Source of the DNA: Deltaproteobacteria bacterium
GTDB lineage: Bacteria; Desulfobacterota; Syntrophia; Syntrophales; Smithellaceae
Direction of reading: 5' to 3'
DNA: 48,661 nucleotides
Assembly: GCA_021372815.1 (NCBI GenBank)
Contig: JAJFTS010000237.1
Coordinates: forward strand, 1 to 48,661
Positions 8,993 through 16,718 of the stretch are shown piece after piece. Every line of letters begins with the position of its first letter. The first letter of the stretch is position 1. The position numbers and the translations under genes are program-made. The notes beneath the pieces were generated by a model. That model did not search any database. It was not told where the DNA came from and saw only the letters and a list, made by a program, of their open reading frames with translations.

Positions 8993-10135
8993 ATGAATTA
9001 TTACTTTGAGCAGGGCCCCATTCGCCCGCCCAGCGAGGCGATGAGCCTTCTGCTTCGCGTAACAAGGAACTGTCCGTGGAATAAATGCGCTTTCTGCCAT
9101 ACGTACCGGGACAGTAAATTCGAACTGCGGAGCACGGAAGAGGTTAAAAAAGATATTCAGGCCATGAAAGATATTGCCGACGAAGTTGTCGGTCTTTCCT
9201 GGAAACTGGGTGAGGGCGGGCAGGTCACCAGAAATGTTTTAAGGCAGATATACAACAGCCGGGATTACAATGATTACGTTTATTCTGTTGCGGCGTGGCT
9301 TTACTTCGGCGGTGAAAATGTTTTTTTGCAGGATGCCAATTCACTGATTTTAAAAACGCCGGATTTTGTATCCATTCTTGATTTTCTGAGGGAGAAATTT
9401 CCCGGGATCAAAAGAATTACTTCTTACTGCCGTTCACACACCGCGGCTAGAAAGAAAATTGATGAGCTTGAACTATTAAAAAAGGCCGGCCTTTCCCGCA
9501 TCCATATCGGGATGGAAAGCGGCAGTGATGACGTGCTGTCTTTTATTCATAAGGGTGTTACCGCTGCCGATCATATTAAAGCGGGACAGAATATCAGACA
9601 GGCAGGCATTGAGCTCAGCGAATATGTCATGCCCGGTTTAGGCGGAGAAAAATGGACCCATGAGCACGCTTTGGAAACTGCCGGAGTCATGAACGCGATT
9701 AATCCCGATTTTATCCGCCTGCGCACGCTGCATGTCGTTCCGGGTACCGACCTGGATGAATGGATGAAGAAAGGTGAGTTCAAGCCGCTCCGGGACGAAG
9801 ATATTCTCAGAGAAATAAAATTATTTATCGAAAATCTGGATATTCAGGGAACCTATCTGGTCAGCGATCATATTTTAAACCTGCTGGAAGAATTGGAAGG
9901 AAAATTTCCCGACGATAAGCGGAGAATCCTCTCCTCTATTGAAAAATATTTTGAATTGTCCGATGAAGACCGGTTGATTTTCAGGGTGGGCCGGCGCACC
10001 GGAGCATTCAGAAAACTGGATGATCTTGCCGACAGAGAAACTTATGTCAGATTGAAATCGGTCATTGAACATTACGCCACGCAGGGCGGAAATATTGAAG
10101 AAGATATCATCAAAACTATGAATAATTACATATAA
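8993..10135 (+). CDS. Radical SAM protein with CX4CX2C cluster motif
   Basis: 380 residues with a strong GGAAGAGG site before ATG 8993. The radical SAM cysteines are Cys27, Cys32 and Cys35 (RNCPWNKCAFC), one residue longer than canonical CX3CX2C. ELP3/HemN-like barrel features follow: LGEGGQ, IHIGMESGSDDVLSFIHKG, and RLRTLHVVPGT. There is no B12-binding, TRAM or SPASM domain that I can see; the C-terminal 100 residues are helical and charged. The gene stands alone between nlpD and the thiolase. The substrate is unknown. Confidence 0.85.
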   Translation: MNYYFEQGPIRPPSEAMSLLLRVTRNCPWNKCAFCHTYRDSKFELRSTEEVKKDIQAMKDIADEVVGLSWKLGEGGQVTRNVLRQIYNSRDYNDYVYSVAAWLYFGGENVFLQDANSLILKTPDFVSILDFLREKFPGIKRITSYCRSHTAARKKIDELELLKKAGLSRIHIGMESGSDDVLSFIHKGVTAADHIKAGQNIRQAGIELSEYVMPGLGGEKWTHEHALETAGVMNAINPDFIRLRTLHVVPGTDLDEWMKKGEFKPLRDEDILREIKLFIENLDIQGTYLVSDHILNLLEELEGKFPDDKRRILSSIEKYFELSDEDRLIFRVGRRTGAFRKLDDLADRETYVRLKSVIEHYATQGGNIEEDIIKTMNNYI

Positions 10136-10221
10136 ATGGTTAAGATAATTCTTCCTGAAAGCGCCCGGTTTTCTGCTGTACAGTTTCGGACAGTTTATTT
10201 TTCCATCCGGTAAATATTTTA

Positions 10222-10250
10222 TTGACACGCAAGTTCTTTCTGCTTATACT
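10222..10250 (+). promoter_or_regulatory. Sigma70-type promoter of the thiolase gene
   Basis: TTGACA (10222-10227), 17-base spacer, TATACT (10245-10250): a perfect -35 and a 5/6 -10 at ideal spacing. It predicts a leader of about 260 bases before the thiolase ATG. The leader (10257-10517) is A/T-rich with no riboswitch I recognise. Confidence 0.75.
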
Positions 10251-10517
10251 CCCGCCGTCAAAAAAGCATTAATTTATCACATATCAGATAATCGGCGGCT
10301 TGCATCGTATCTGCTATTGATCTTAGACAATTTGTTGTAAGCTTTAAAACAGCTTTAATATCTTTGCGGATCGTGAAAATAAGCGGAAAAAAACAAGCCC
10401 TGCCATGCCTTATCAGAGGCTTTGAAAACATAAGCCGCCGGAGTAATTTGATCGGTTGATAAACGAATGTCCTGTTTTGATAAAAAAGAAAAACAATAAT
10501 TTAGAGGAGGCTATACA

Positions 10518-11690
10518 ATGCGTGAGTGTGTAATTATCGATGGTGTAAGGTCGCCTAATTCCAGGGCGCACAATGAAAAAGGTTGGTTCAGAGCCTTAAG
10601 ACCCGATGAAGTTCTGACGAAAGTTTATGATGGATTATTTGCACGCAATCCCAAAGTTAAACCCGAAGATATCGAATCCGTATTCGTCGGTTGCGCCAAC
10701 ATTACCGGTATGCAGAATGACATCGGCCGTCTTTCCTGGCTGGCCGGTGGATTCCCGGAATCAGTCCCCACCAACACCCTGACTATGCAGTGTCCTTCCG
10801 GAATGGCTGCAACGCAGCATGCCGCTCGTGCCATTATGTGCGGTGAAGGCGATACCTACATTGCCGCCGGTGTAGAAGACATGCAGAAAGTTTTCATGGC
10901 TATGCATATGGATTTCGCACCGCGTCTGATGGAGAGATACAACATCGCGGAAATCCCCATGGGCGCTACCGCTGAAAAGGTTGCCGAAGTATATAAAGTC
11001 AGCCGTACAGATATGGAAAACATGGCTTACTGGAGCAATAAAAAAGCCTTTGAAGCCACCCAGACCGGAAAATTCAAGAGTGAAATAATCCCGATGGAAG
11101 GATTGAAAGATGATGGCACGTCTTTTATGGTAGACACCGACCAGTGGATTCGCGGTGACATTTCTATGGAATCAATGGCGACTATGAAAACTCCTTTCAA
11201 ACCGGATGGAGTCGTTACGGCGGCAACTTCTTCTCCGCTGACGATCGGCGCCGCAGCTCTTCTGTTGATGGAACGCTCCAAAGCCGACAAACTGGGGCTT
11301 TCTTACAGCATTAAATATGAAGCAGGCGCTTTAGGCGGCTGTGATCCCACACTGATGGGCATCGGTCCTATTCCCGCTGTTCAGAGACTTTTGGGACGTA
11401 CGGGCAAAAAAGTCAGCGATATCGGTGTCTGGGAATTTAACGAAGCTTTTGCCAGCCAGGCGTTAGCCTGCGTAAGAGAACTGGGTATTGCTCAGAACGC
11501 TCCTTTTGATAATGTTAACATCTGGGGCGGCGCTCTGGCGCTCGGTCATCCGTTGGGACAAAGCGGATGCCGCATCCTGGTGACACTGCACAGCATCATG
11601 AAGACTGATCGTAAAGACGCCAAATACGGTGTGGCTTCTCTTTGCGGCGCTTTCGGTAACGCAGGCGCTACGATGTTAAGCAGAGTGTAA
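10518..11690 (+). CDS. Thiolase (acetyl-CoA C-acyltransferase family)
   Basis: 390-residue thiolase, expected length, that condenses two acyl-CoAs or cleaves 3-ketoacyl-CoA. Catalytic residues are visible: nucleophile Cys92 (MQCPSGMAA), His344 (GHPLGQSG) and Cys376 (LCGAFGNAG). The residues around Cys92 (CPSG rather than CSSG/CGSG) differ slightly from classical AtoB/FadA. It has its own strong promoter, a GAGGAGG ribosome site and a strong terminator, so it is monocistronic and probably abundant. With the acyl-CoA dehydrogenase at 14.6 kb it suggests fatty- or aromatic-acid beta-oxidation, or its reverse, in a syntrophic lifestyle (inference). The exact chain length is unknown. Confidence 0.95.
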   Translation: MRECVIIDGVRSPNSRAHNEKGWFRALRPDEVLTKVYDGLFARNPKVKPEDIESVFVGCANITGMQNDIGRLSWLAGGFPESVPTNTLTMQCPSGMAATQHAARAIMCGEGDTYIAAGVEDMQKVFMAMHMDFAPRLMERYNIAEIPMGATAEKVAEVYKVSRTDMENMAYWSNKKAFEATQTGKFKSEIIPMEGLKDDGTSFMVDTDQWIRGDISMESMATMKTPFKPDGVVTAATSSPLTIGAAALLLMERSKADKLGLSYSIKYEAGALGGCDPTLMGIGPIPAVQRLLGRTGKKVSDIGVWEFNEAFASQALACVRELGIAQNAPFDNVNIWGGALALGHPLGQSGCRILVTLHSIMKTDRKDAKYGVASLCGAFGNAGATMLSRV

Positions 11691-11718
11691 TAGAAAAAAA
11701 TTGAATGAGTTTATTCGG

Positions 11719-11748
11719 GGGAGCCTTTTTCGAAAGGCTCCCTTTTTT
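11719..11748 (+). terminator. Intrinsic terminator after thiolase
   Basis: Perfect 10-bp stem (GGGAGCCTTT / AAAGGCTCCC) with a TTCG loop, followed by TTTTTT at 11743-11748. It lies 28 bases after the thiolase stop codon. Confidence 0.95.
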
Positions 11749-11797
11749 ATTGTGAGACTCAAATTTCTAAAACGACGTGCATTGAAATTTATAAGTC

Positions 11798-11855
11798 GTA
11801 GTGAGTCCCAAATTTCAGTGCGCTTAGCTTCTGAAATTTGTTGGACGAACTATCC
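11798..11855 (-). repeat. Dispersed hairpin repeat, copy A (minus orientation)
   Basis: Reading the minus strand: GGATAGTTCG, then arm CAAATTTCA, a 14-base spacer, arm TGAAATTTG, then a GGACTCACTAC-type tail. Arms are at 11809-11817 and 11832-11840. The same framework occurs at 16602, 18021 and 20014 with different but self-complementary arms. A degenerate half copy (GAGACTCAAATTT) precedes it at about 11754. The rest of 11750-11975 holds no gene I can support. Confidence 0.6.
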
Positions 11856-11975
11856 TGCATAAGCATGGGTATAATACCCCGCAGCTTGCTGCGGAATTGT
11901 TTCCAAAGCTTGCTTTGGGGGCCATCCCCGTGATTCTTCGGAATTGCCGGCTGGAAGAAGTTTTAGATTGTCTGA

Positions 11976-12016
11976 AAAATAAGGCGTTCCGACGATATAT
12001 CCCGTCGGAACGCCTT
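11976..12016 (-). terminator. Intrinsic terminator of the alpha/beta-hydrolase lipoprotein gene
   Basis: Perfect 13-bp inverted repeat (11981-11993 with 12004-12016; arm AAGGCGTTCCGAC) with a 10-base loop. On the minus strand it is followed by ATTTTTC. It lies 24 bases past the stop codon of the gene ending at 12040. Confidence 0.9.
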
Positions 12017-12039
12017 AATAGTTTCTGGGTCAGTTTCAG

Positions 12040-12984
12040 TTATATTTTGCCGGAAAAGAATAAATCGGCATCGCGTGCTGTTATGTCCGGTATCTCTTCC
12101 ATCGGGGTATGTCCGGCGCCTTCATATTGAATGAATTTTGCGTTCGGTAATTCTGTTTTCCAGTTTGCAAAATACTTGAAGGGAATCCAGGTATCCCTGG
12201 TGCCCCACATCACCAGCGTCGGCGGCTTAAGGTCTTTTATTCCTGCGGAAAGATTTTTATCTTTGCACTGTCGTCTGAATTCCGTAAATACGTCAATCGT
12301 ACCGCCCTTGTTGCCTTCCCTCATCATTAGTTCGAAATAGCGGTCTTTCAATTCATCGGTGACTTTTGATTTATCTCCGTATACCTGGTTTACGCACATA
12401 TCAACCAGAAATCTCGGCATCATGTGCCGGGCGAAAGGCCGGACGACGGGATTGCTTGCCAAGCCGATGATGCCGGGCAGTTCCTGCGGGAATCCCACCG
12501 AGTCGACAAGGATAAGTTTTTCAACTTTGTCCGGATGTTTCAGGGTGTATTTCCAGGAAATATATCCTCCCAGAGAATTTCCGGCCAGATAAAACTTTTC
12601 CAGATTCATTTCGTCCACGATTTTTTCAAACAGTGTTACGGCTCCGTCGATTTTATAGAGAGAAGAATCGGGAGCCGGTCCGGTCAATCCGAATCCGGGA
12701 ATGTCCAGCCGGATGATGCGGTAATGGCCTTTAAGTCTTTCAGTCCAGCCGTCCCAGGTATGCAGTGAGGCGCAAACACCGTGAAGCAGGATCAAAACAG
12801 GTCCCTGTCCTTCGTCCTTATAATGGATGTTCATGTCATCGATTTGGATTATTTTTGATTCGGAATCGGCATATTTTGCTTTTAATTTATCCATGGGGAT
12901 GGTGTTCATTCCCAGAGAGGTACAACCCAGGGTCGCGGCGATCATACAGGTTAATAAAACTAAAATGAGATATTTAATTTTCAT
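12040..12984 (-). CDS. Alpha/beta-hydrolase lipoprotein
   Basis: 314 residues. The signal peptide ends in a lipobox, TLGC with Cys21, so the mature protein is lipid-anchored outside the inner membrane. The catalytic triad is visible: Ser137 (GNSLGG), Asp264 (GTRDTW) and His292 (GAGHTP), with the oxyanion HG motif (LLHGVC). Substrate is unknown; the fold fits esterases, lipases and C-C hydrolases. An upstream in-frame start at 13077 would lie upstream of the predicted promoter, and AAGGAGAG precedes ATG 12984, which fixes the start. It is divergent from the RsbRD_N pair. Confidence 0.92.
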   Translation of the reverse strand: MKIKYLILVLLTCMIAATLGCTSLGMNTIPMDKLKAKYADSESKIIQIDDMNIHYKDEGQGPVLILLHGVCASLHTWDGWTERLKGHYRIIRLDIPGFGLTGPAPDSSLYKIDGAVTLFEKIVDEMNLEKFYLAGNSLGGYISWKYTLKHPDKVEKLILVDSVGFPQELPGIIGLASNPVVRPFARHMMPRFLVDMCVNQVYGDKSKVTDELKDRYFELMMREGNKGGTIDVFTEFRRQCKDKNLSAGIKDLKPPTLVMWGTRDTWIPFKYFANWKTELPNAKFIQYEGAGHTPMEEIPDITARDADLFFSGKI

Positions 12985-13053
12985 TATTTCAGTTCTCTCC
13001 TTATGATTTTTTAGTTTTGGTATTGACAAGGTGCAGCTTTTTTTAGTGGTGGG

Positions 13054-13082
13054 AATATAGGACTTTCGCTCCCTCATGTCAA
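13054..13082 (-). promoter_or_regulatory. Promoter of the hydrolase lipoprotein gene
   Basis: On the minus strand: TTGACA (13082-13077), 17-base spacer, TATATT (13059-13054). Predicted transcription starts near 13047, about 60 bases before the ATG at 12984. Confidence 0.75.
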
Positions 13083-13168
13083 TGAAATATTAAACGAACA
13101 ACGGTAAAAAAATTAATGACCGTGAGTACATAAACGATTTCGGGGGATAATTATTTTCGAAAAAAATA

Positions 13169-13197
13169 TTGTCAATTTGCGTATCATGCCTTATATT
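13169..13197 (+). promoter_or_regulatory. Promoter of the RsbRD_N-like gene pair
   Basis: TTGTCA (13169-13174), 17-base spacer, TATATT (13192-13197), about 45 bases before the ATG at 13243. It is divergent from the hydrolase promoter, with about 85 bases between the two -35 elements. Confidence 0.7.
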
Positions 13198-13242
13198 AAT
13201 ATCAAACATTCAAACTAATTTATTGTGGAAAGGAGGTCGGTT

Positions 13243-13701
13243 ATGAAGACGTATGCCATAAAGTATTTGGAACTGGCGGAGAAACACGCGGACAAAATAG
13301 CGGCAAGATGGCTACAGGACGTTAGGAGTAACTCGAAAACACCAACTTACAAAGGTTTGAATGAAAAAGCGATTATTTATCAGTGTGTAAGGTTTTATCA
13401 GAATTTCAGTAAAATGTTTCTTGATGAAAAAATTACCGATGATGTGTTGAGATATTTCAAGAGTTACGCTCAGGAAAGTTACGCGTTGGGTATTCCGGCG
13501 AAAGAAACAATTTACGCGCTGATACTGATGAGGCGTCATATCTGGCTTTACGCGGAGTTTCAAGCGATATTCACTTCTGCTATTGATCAAATGCAGGCCC
13601 TGGATACCCTTGGCCGCACAATTTTGTTGTTCGACTACGCGTCCTATGAAGTTACCAGAGAATACCAGGAATTGGCAAAGAAGGCAGAAAATAAAAAATA
13701 A
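13243..13701 (+). CDS. Stand-alone RsbRD N-terminal-domain-like protein, copy 1
   Basis: 152 residues, soluble and all-helical. The pattern (an N-terminal WLQDV..NSKTPTYKGL helix, then the block ETIYALILMRRHIWLYAEFQAIF at about residues 88-110) matches the RsbRD_N sensor domain, which in stressosome proteins precedes a STAS domain. Here no STAS, kinase or HTH domain follows; the whole protein is the sensor-like part. ATG 13243 is chosen over TTG 13225 because AAAGGAGGT (13229-13237) sits just upstream of it. It is 61 bases upstream of a paralogue. A role in stress signalling is inference only. Confidence 0.8.
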   Translation: MKTYAIKYLELAEKHADKIAARWLQDVRSNSKTPTYKGLNEKAIIYQCVRFYQNFSKMFLDEKITDDVLRYFKSYAQESYALGIPAKETIYALILMRRHIWLYAEFQAIFTSAIDQMQALDTLGRTILLFDYASYEVTREYQELAKKAENKK

Positions 13702-13762
13702 TAAAAAATGGGAATAATATTTTTCATGTTTTATTTAAGCTCAGAGAAAGGAGAATATTCTT

Positions 13763-14200
13763 ATGGTGGACTCTATCAAGCTTCTTGATGTAACCGAACA
13801 AAACGCCGAGGAAATTGCCGAACACTGGGCAATGGAAGTTCAGAAAAATAAAAGAACAACTCATTATCAGAATTTAAAAAAGGAGAAACTGATACTCTAC
13901 GCGGTTGACTTTTACCACAATTTGCGAAAATTGTTGATTCCCGAAGATCGTCTGGATTTTACCCGGGAATATTTTCAAAAATACGCCAAAAAATGTCACG
14001 AAATGGGAATCCCTCTTCATGAATCAATTTACGCCTTGGTTTTGATGAGACGCCATATGTGGCTTTATGCTGATTTTCAGGCAATTTTCATTAATGCGCT
14101 GGAGCATAATCAGGCCATTGACAGTATTATGAGAATAATGCTGATGATGGATTACGCAGTTTATGAGATAACTCAATACTATCTCGAAAATGCAAAGTAA
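13763..14200 (+). CDS. Stand-alone RsbRD N-terminal-domain-like protein, copy 2
   Basis: 145 residues, paralogous to the preceding gene along its whole length: the shared block reads ESIYALVLMRRHMWLYADFQAIF here. Copies share helix order and the invariant L-M-R-R-H-x-W-L-Y-A core, but diverge elsewhere, so the duplication is old. It has an AAAGGAGA ribosome site upstream of ATG 13763 and a strong terminator 30 bases after the stop. With copy 1 it forms a two-gene unit. Function unknown; a heterodimeric sensor is one possibility. Confidence 0.8.
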   Translation: MVDSIKLLDVTEQNAEEIAEHWAMEVQKNKRTTHYQNLKKEKLILYAVDFYHNLRKLLIPEDRLDFTREYFQKYAKKCHEMGIPLHESIYALVLMRRHMWLYADFQAIFINALEHNQAIDSIMRIMLMMDYAVYEITQYYLENAK

Positions 14201-14230
14201 TGATTAAAAAATGATTTTCGGGCAAACACG

Positions 14231-14270
14231 AATATTCCCCGGATTTGAGTAAATCCGGGGAATATTTTTT
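14231..14270 (+). terminator. Intrinsic terminator of the RsbRD_N pair
   Basis: Perfect 16-bp stem (14231-14246 with 14251-14266; arm AATATTCCCCGGATTT), loop GAGT, then a run of T to 14270. It may also work in the other direction because the stem ends in A/T on both sides. Confidence 0.93.
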
Positions 14271-14382
14271 AAAAAATGACTTCGTCCCGCCGGTTTAAAA
14301 TTGTAAATCGTGATACTTGTAAGTATTTGATTTTTATTTACTATTCTAAAGCATTACAGAAGAAAAATATCCAAAAAATATG

Positions 14383-14411
14383 TTGACAGGGCGGGTTTTG
14401 AGATGTATAAG
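14383..14411 (+). promoter_or_regulatory. Sigma70-type promoter of the acyl-CoA dehydrogenase gene
   Basis: TTGACA (14383-14388), 17-base spacer, TATAAG (14406-14411). It predicts a leader of about 180 bases before ATG 14599. The leader is A/T-rich; I see no known riboswitch. Confidence 0.78.
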
Positions 14412-14598
14412 AACAACAAAATGACTTTCGGTCATGAAAAAGGTTTTTAGTTTGCAACCTTCAAAAATACAGAAATACTCAACAATTATTTTTACTTACC
14501 AGCCGGAAAAATTAAAGTTGAGAGAAATTTTTTTAGGTTCGTCGATCGTTTATAACGAGCAAAAAATATAGTAAACAGAAAAAAGTAAGGAGGATTAT

Positions 14599-16440
14599 AT
14601 GGCGAGTTTGTGGGTTGATTTAAGGGATATTAAATTCCAGCTGTTTGAAGTATTGAAGATTGGGGAAACAATATTAGGCAAAGGCCGTTTAAAGGATTTT
14701 GATGAGGATACATGCAGCATGGCTCTGGATGCGGCAGCAAAATTTGCGGAGAATGATATTGCTCCCACCTATCCTGATGAAGTTCATCGTAAACCGGTCG
14801 AAGCAACATTTGACAAAGGCAAAGTAACAACGCCTGAAGCATACAAAAAATTGTGGAAGCTGTATTGCGAAAACGGTTACATGGCTATGGCTGATGTGCC
14901 GGAAGTAGGCGGACAGGGATTTCCCGCCGTTATCGCTGCTGCCGCGGCAAACATGTTCCTGGCCTGCAATCAGGCTTTCGTTATGTATCCCGGACTCTCC
15001 CACGGCGCGGCAAGACTGATGGAAGATTTTTTCCAGAATCCGCTGCGTGACATCCTTCTGGAAAAAATGTACACTGGCGAATGGGCGGGCACGATGTGTC
15101 TGACTGAACCGGGCGCCGGTTCCGACGTCGGAGCTTTAAAAACAACCGCCAAGAAAAACGCCGACGGCACCTACTCCATCGTGGGGACCAAGAGCTTTAT
15201 TTCTGCCGGCGATCATGATCTGGCCCCGAACATTATTCATCCGGTTCTGGCCAGAATCGAAGGCGACCCCAAAGGAACAAAAGGCATTTCCATTTTCATG
15301 GTTCCCAAGATCAGATTCAATGAGAAGGGCGAACTGGGAGAACCCAATGATGTACAGTGCGGCAATATCGAAAGCAAATGCGGTATCCACGGCAATGCCA
15401 CCTGTACACTGAATTTCGGTTCGGATAACAAGTGCATCGGCTGGCTGATGGGCGAAGAACGTCAGGGTATGCCGATCATGTTCCACATGATGAATGAAGA
15501 ACGTCAGGGCGTCGGCATGATGGGCGCTTCTCTGGCAATGTCCGCTTATCTGCATGCTCTGGATTATGCCAAACAGAGAATTCAGGGACAGGACATTATC
15601 GCCATGGCGATGAAGATTGAAGATTCTCCCGCGGTGCCGATCATTAAGCATCCGGACGTCCGCAGAATGCTGCTCAAACAGAAATCCATTTCTGAAGGTC
15701 TTCGTCTGTTGGCCTATTTCTGCTATTTCTGCATGGATAATGAATTCAACGCGCTGGTTGACGGCAACGAGGAACAGAAAGGATACTGGCATGGCATGAT
15801 TGAAGTGCTGACGCCGATCGTCAAAGCTTACTGCACAGACAGAGGCCAGGAAAGCATCGAGCTGGCCGTGCAGTGTTACGGCGGTTATGGTTTCTGCCGT
15901 GAATACCCTGTTGAGCAGATGATGAGAGACAACAAGATCAATCAGATTTATGAAGGCACCAACGGTATTCAGGCTATGGACCTGCTGGGCCGCAAACTGG
16001 GCATGAAGAAAGGTCTTTATTTCATGAACCTGTTGGCCCTCACCAAGGCTGACATTGAAGAAGCCAAGAAACTTGACGCTTTCAAGAAGGAAGCGGAAGT
16101 TGTCGAAGCTGCTTTGAACGCCTGCGCCGAGTCGGCGATGGCTTTTGCCAAGATGATCAAGGTCACGCCTTATGTCCCTCTGATCGGCGCATGTGATTTT
16201 CTGAACTGCATGGGTGACGCTCTTGTCGGCTGGCTGCACATCAAGATGGCTCTGGTTGCCATTCCGAAGTTCTTTGCTGCGGATACCGGCGAACTGGATA
16301 AAGCTTTCTATCGCGGCAAGATCGAAGGCGCCAGATTCTTCATTAACCGCATCACCGGATTGGTTCCCGCACATCTGGAAAACCTCAAGAAGGATGAACA
16401 GAGCTGCATGAACATTCCTGAAGAATCATTTGCTGTTTAA
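14599..16440 (+). CDS. Acyl-CoA dehydrogenase, long (C-terminally extended) type
   Basis: 613-residue FAD enzyme that introduces a 2,3 double bond in an acyl-CoA and passes electrons to ETF. Regions in order: an N-terminal acyl-CoA DH extension (1-35), helical N-domain (about 40-160), beta domain with MCLTEPGAGSDVGALKTTA, helical C-domain with the catalytic base Glu452 (IYEGTNGIQ), and a C-terminal extension (about 470-600), as in the DmdC-like long class. A strong AAGGAGG site, consensus promoter and perfect terminator point to high expression. Anaerobic syntrophs carry such enzymes for saturated or cyclic acyl-CoAs; the substrate cannot be read from sequence. Confidence 0.95.
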   Translation: MASLWVDLRDIKFQLFEVLKIGETILGKGRLKDFDEDTCSMALDAAAKFAENDIAPTYPDEVHRKPVEATFDKGKVTTPEAYKKLWKLYCENGYMAMADVPEVGGQGFPAVIAAAAANMFLACNQAFVMYPGLSHGAARLMEDFFQNPLRDILLEKMYTGEWAGTMCLTEPGAGSDVGALKTTAKKNADGTYSIVGTKSFISAGDHDLAPNIIHPVLARIEGDPKGTKGISIFMVPKIRFNEKGELGEPNDVQCGNIESKCGIHGNATCTLNFGSDNKCIGWLMGEERQGMPIMFHMMNEERQGVGMMGASLAMSAYLHALDYAKQRIQGQDIIAMAMKIEDSPAVPIIKHPDVRRMLLKQKSISEGLRLLAYFCYFCMDNEFNALVDGNEEQKGYWHGMIEVLTPIVKAYCTDRGQESIELAVQCYGGYGFCREYPVEQMMRDNKINQIYEGTNGIQAMDLLGRKLGMKKGLYFMNLLALTKADIEEAKKLDAFKKEAEVVEAALNACAESAMAFAKMIKVTPYVPLIGACDFLNCMGDALVGWLHIKMALVAIPKFFAADTGELDKAFYRGKIEGARFFINRITGLVPAHLENLKKDEQSCMNIPEESFAV

Positions 16441-16468
16441 GAAATACTTCTTTTGAAAGTAATAACGG

Positions 16469-16499
16469 CGGGGAGGCTTTAAAGCCTCCCCGTTTTTTT
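16469..16499 (+). terminator. Intrinsic terminator after acyl-CoA dehydrogenase
   Basis: A 24-base perfect palindrome (16469-16492; arm CGGGGAGGCTTT) followed by TTTTTTT at 16493-16499. Confidence 0.94.
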
Positions 16500-16685
16500 A
16501 TTCCAATTCTAAATCAAAGCGCTATCTTTGTTGGCTTCGTCGTCGGCTTCCTCAACGTATGTTAACTACGCCTCGTCGCCTCCTCCTAGCCCCGCAGAAG
16601 CGGGACAGTTCAACTAACGAATTCCAATGACTGGAATTCGAGTTTCACTGCCGCCTCGATATCATCTTTGATTTAGAACTGGAAT
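16500..16685. mobile_element. 186-bp MITE-like element with 20-bp terminal inverted repeats
   Basis: The left end ATTCCAATTCTAAATCAAAG (16500-16519) and the right end (16666-16685) are inverted copies matching at 19 of 20 positions. The body has no ORF and contains hairpin-repeat copy B near its right end. It begins right at the end of the acyl-CoA dehydrogenase terminator and ends 33 bases before the dciA frame. I see no clear target-site duplication. No transposase is encoded, so movement would need one in trans. Confidence 0.65.
16602..16655 (+). repeat. Dispersed hairpin repeat, copy B
   Basis: Framework GGGACAGTTCAACTAA, arm CGAATTCCA (16618-16626), 5-base loop, arm TGGAATTCG (16632-16640), tail AGTTTCACTGCCGCC. 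The arms are perfectly complementary yet differ from those of copies A and D. Confidence 0.6.
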
Positions 16686-16718
16686 TTTATTTCGGCAACT
16701 TGACCAATTTTACGATTT

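Noticed and set aside
11897-12130. 77-codon plus-strand frame after the thiolase terminator
   Set aside because: It spans the terminator hairpin of the convergent gene, has no ribosome site and is not protein-like.
15136-16374. 412-codon minus-strand open frame inside the acyl-CoA dehydrogenase gene
   Set aside because: It is the mirror frame of a highly biased, highly expressed gene; no ribosome site, and histidine/arginine-rich composition typical of antisense frames.
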